Shown: positions 62,223 to 64,000 of the stretch, in pieces
Layout of the letters: each line of letters begins with the position of its first letter
Numbering within the stretch: position 1 is the first letter of the stretch
Assembly: GCA_023053575.1 (NCBI GenBank)
Contig: JAKZAP010000016.1
Span: forward strand, 17,936,030-18,000,029
Length of the DNA: 64,000 nt
Origin: Branchinecta lynchi
Lineage: Eukaryota; Arthropoda; Branchiopoda; Anostraca; Branchinectidae
Direction: 5' to 3'
Made by a program: the position numbers and the translations under genes
Notes under the pieces: generated by a model
Databases searched by the model: none
Seen by the model: only the letters and a program-made list of their open reading frames with translations
Told to the model about the DNA's origin: nothing

Positions 62223-62852
62223 GGTGAGCTCAACACTGCGTATACTATAACGCTTCGAATTTAACTTCTTCAAAGATCAAAACATGGAATGTTAAATCTT
62301 AATACAATCTTCAGCTTTTGTCTCATTCCAGCCGAAATTCGAGCACGACTGTGAAAGTCCTTACTTCGTGCATAAACAAAATGTAATATATATAATATAT
62401 GTATATCTGTCTTTAAAAGCTGTTAAGTATATATAGAGCAATCTCCAATCACAGAAAACTCATTCTATCTCTCATTCTTAACTTCATTCACCTGCCGACT
62501 TCCCACTAAACTAATAACGTTTTCTGTCATATAACCAAAACACAGTTGACTTAAGGATACCTAGGAGTAGCTCATTCCCCCAATTTTGAAAAACAATACT
62601 GTTAAGGGTTCACTGGATGGATGGTGATCAAAAGATAGTGTGTCTTTACTGTCTGCAGCTAAGACACTGAATACTTACAACAAGTGAAACATATATATCT
62701 TAAACGACCAATGACACTTTTTACGAAAACTCTTTTCCACGGATGGGTTAGGCCTTCACTTTCACCCCTTGTTCTTTTCTGGGCCATCATGCTCATTGCT
62801 GCGGTAAATAAACAATTAGATGACGCAACATAGGCTGAGAAATCTAAGTTCT
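62223..62852. other. No recognisable feature
   Basis: AT-rich unassigned DNA. Confidence 0.3.
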
Positions 62853-63107
62853 TTATATCGAGCTAACTGTACCCCATATATTAGAAAGCTCATCACACCT
62901 CAAGAGAACATGGCCCAGCCCCTCATCACTCGAATTACAAAAAGGACAAGGATAAACAAAATGTAACCATTCAAGACGACTTTTGTTTGTGTCCAGGTGA
63001 GAAGACTTGAACGAGAGAAGATTTTTCAAGCCTTCCTGTCCTGTATCGCAGCACCTGCTCCACTTGTCGAAATTATGCCATAACCATACTTTGACGGAGA
63101 AGTTCAA
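62853..63107 (-). mobile_element. LINE C-terminal remnant
   Basis: An 84-codon minus-strand frame with CPFCNSSDEGLGHVLLRC (C-x2-C-x8-H-x4-C), preceded by LEWLHFVYP. Another LINE family. Confidence 0.72.
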
Positions 63108-63172
63108 AATTCAAGATGCAAGTGTTACCCTTTTGGATGTTTCTTCCTCGCTATCAAAAATCATTGACAACA

Positions 63173-63330
63173 GAACCCAACCAGCGCACGACCTTCTACA
63201 CTGCTTCCTGGCCGACGATTGAAATTAAGTGTCTTTTTGTGTATGTTTCTGTGTTTTATTTACTTTCTTCATTAACTCCGCTTTCTGTAAACGGCGGGTT
63301 ATAAATAAATTACTTACTTACTTACTTCCA
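63173..63330 (+). mobile_element. LINE 3' end with (ACTT)n tail, copy 4
   Basis: ACCCAACCAGCGCACGACCT, CACTGCTTCCTGGCCGACGA, TAAGTGTCTTTTTGTGTATG, ACTCCGCTTTCTGTAAACGG, CGGGTTATAAATAAATTACT, then repeated TTAC. The upstream frame ending QPAHDLLHCFLADD probably is the LINE protein end. Confidence 0.8.
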
Positions 63331-64000
63331 TTTCCAGTAAGAAAGCCCTCGTGTTTAAAACATGATATCGAAAAATCAGATATATACCATTGCTCATTGT
63401 TGAAGGATGGCTCATTATGTTTATTGAGGCATTCCAGAATACTCCAGAGCATAACGAACCATTCAGATTCATTCATCTGTATTTAAAGATAAACACAACT
63501 GATGTAAAGTAGACCTACCAAGGAAAACACAAGGAGATAAGCTTGACTAGGGCAAACTACTATGATTAACTTGTAACAAATTGAATCAAGAATCTACTGA
63601 ATAGATCAAGAAGAACATATAGAGACATGCAAATTACCGAGAGCGTGTCCGAATTCATTTTTTTTTCCAGAAAATAACAACACAGTTTTTGTAACTGTTG
63701 TCTTTCTTACTACAATTTTCTAGGCATTTTACTTGCAATTGACACCGCAAAAAGTGAGAAATGTTGCAACGATGCAGCTTTTTGTGCTGAATTTTCAGGA
63801 GAAAGCGAAATTGGGAGTGGAATGAATGATGACAAGAGCAGAGTAGAAGTGTGCTGGAATGGACAAAAAATGTAAATTGCAACAGGGCAAAAAGCACTGA
63901 ATAGACTCTCCTCATCAAACTCTGTTTCCTGTCATTCTCTCATCACCATCTCAACCAACAAGTGTGATGAATTCCGATGTCAACAGTTTCATTACTTGAC
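63331..64000. other. No recognisable feature
   Basis: Unassigned DNA at the window end. GAGAGCGTGTCCGAATTCAT at 63640 resembles the end of the TIR element 34324-34805, but no partner end follows. Confidence 0.35.

Overview
This 64 kb window is animal nuclear DNA, most likely from an invertebrate, though I cannot place it to a phylum. Coding density is very low, introns are long with GT-AG borders, and transposable elements of many families sit beside and inside each other. The one host gene I recognise is an inhibitory SMAD, a protein class known only from animals. Nothing looks bacterial, viral or organellar, and there is no CRISPR array.

Host gene: three consecutive plus-strand exons of an inhibitory SMAD (SMAD6/7 type) lie at 34849-34974, 38616-38822 and 50910-51187. 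All junctions are in phase 1. They encode the end of the linker and the whole MH2 domain, finishing with the class hallmark ITSCPCWLE and a stop. The introns are about 3.6 kb and 12.1 kb and are packed with transposons. The upstream exons (MH1 domain, PY motif) were not found and may lie before the window or be too divergent to see.

Layout. 1-3 kb: mostly unassigned, with a few duplicated segments. 3-10 kb: a palindromic retroposon, a hAT-type MITE, a 132-bp tandem amplification of the retroposon core, and inverted arrays of a 16-bp repeat. 10.6-12 kb: a TIR element split by a satellite-bearing element. 13-18 kb: several MITEs. 18.6-21 kb: the satellite-bearing element inserted into another copy of itself. 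21-25.5 kb: Harbinger-like MITEs and three copies of a family with GGCGTATTCTCGCCG ends. 26-34 kb: scattered repeats and LINE tails, with another satellite-bearing copy on the minus strand. 34.8-51.2 kb: the SMAD gene with nested insertions in its introns. 51-54.3 kb: a MITE split by the palindromic retroposon, then a decayed non-LTR reverse transcriptase on the minus strand. 54-64 kb: tandem repeats, two more hAT MITEs, several LINE 3' ends and a long perfect-looking hairpin.

The most useful observations are mechanistic. Several families show intact target-site duplications: 8 bp for two hAT-like families, TTAA for a piggyBac- or Sola3-like element, TTA or TAA for Harbinger-like MITEs, and 10-14 bp for the palindromic family, which therefore looks like a retroposon rather than a cut-and-paste MITE. 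Many insertions are nested, so their relative ages can be read from this window alone. All coordinates of repeat edges were read by eye and may be off by several bases.
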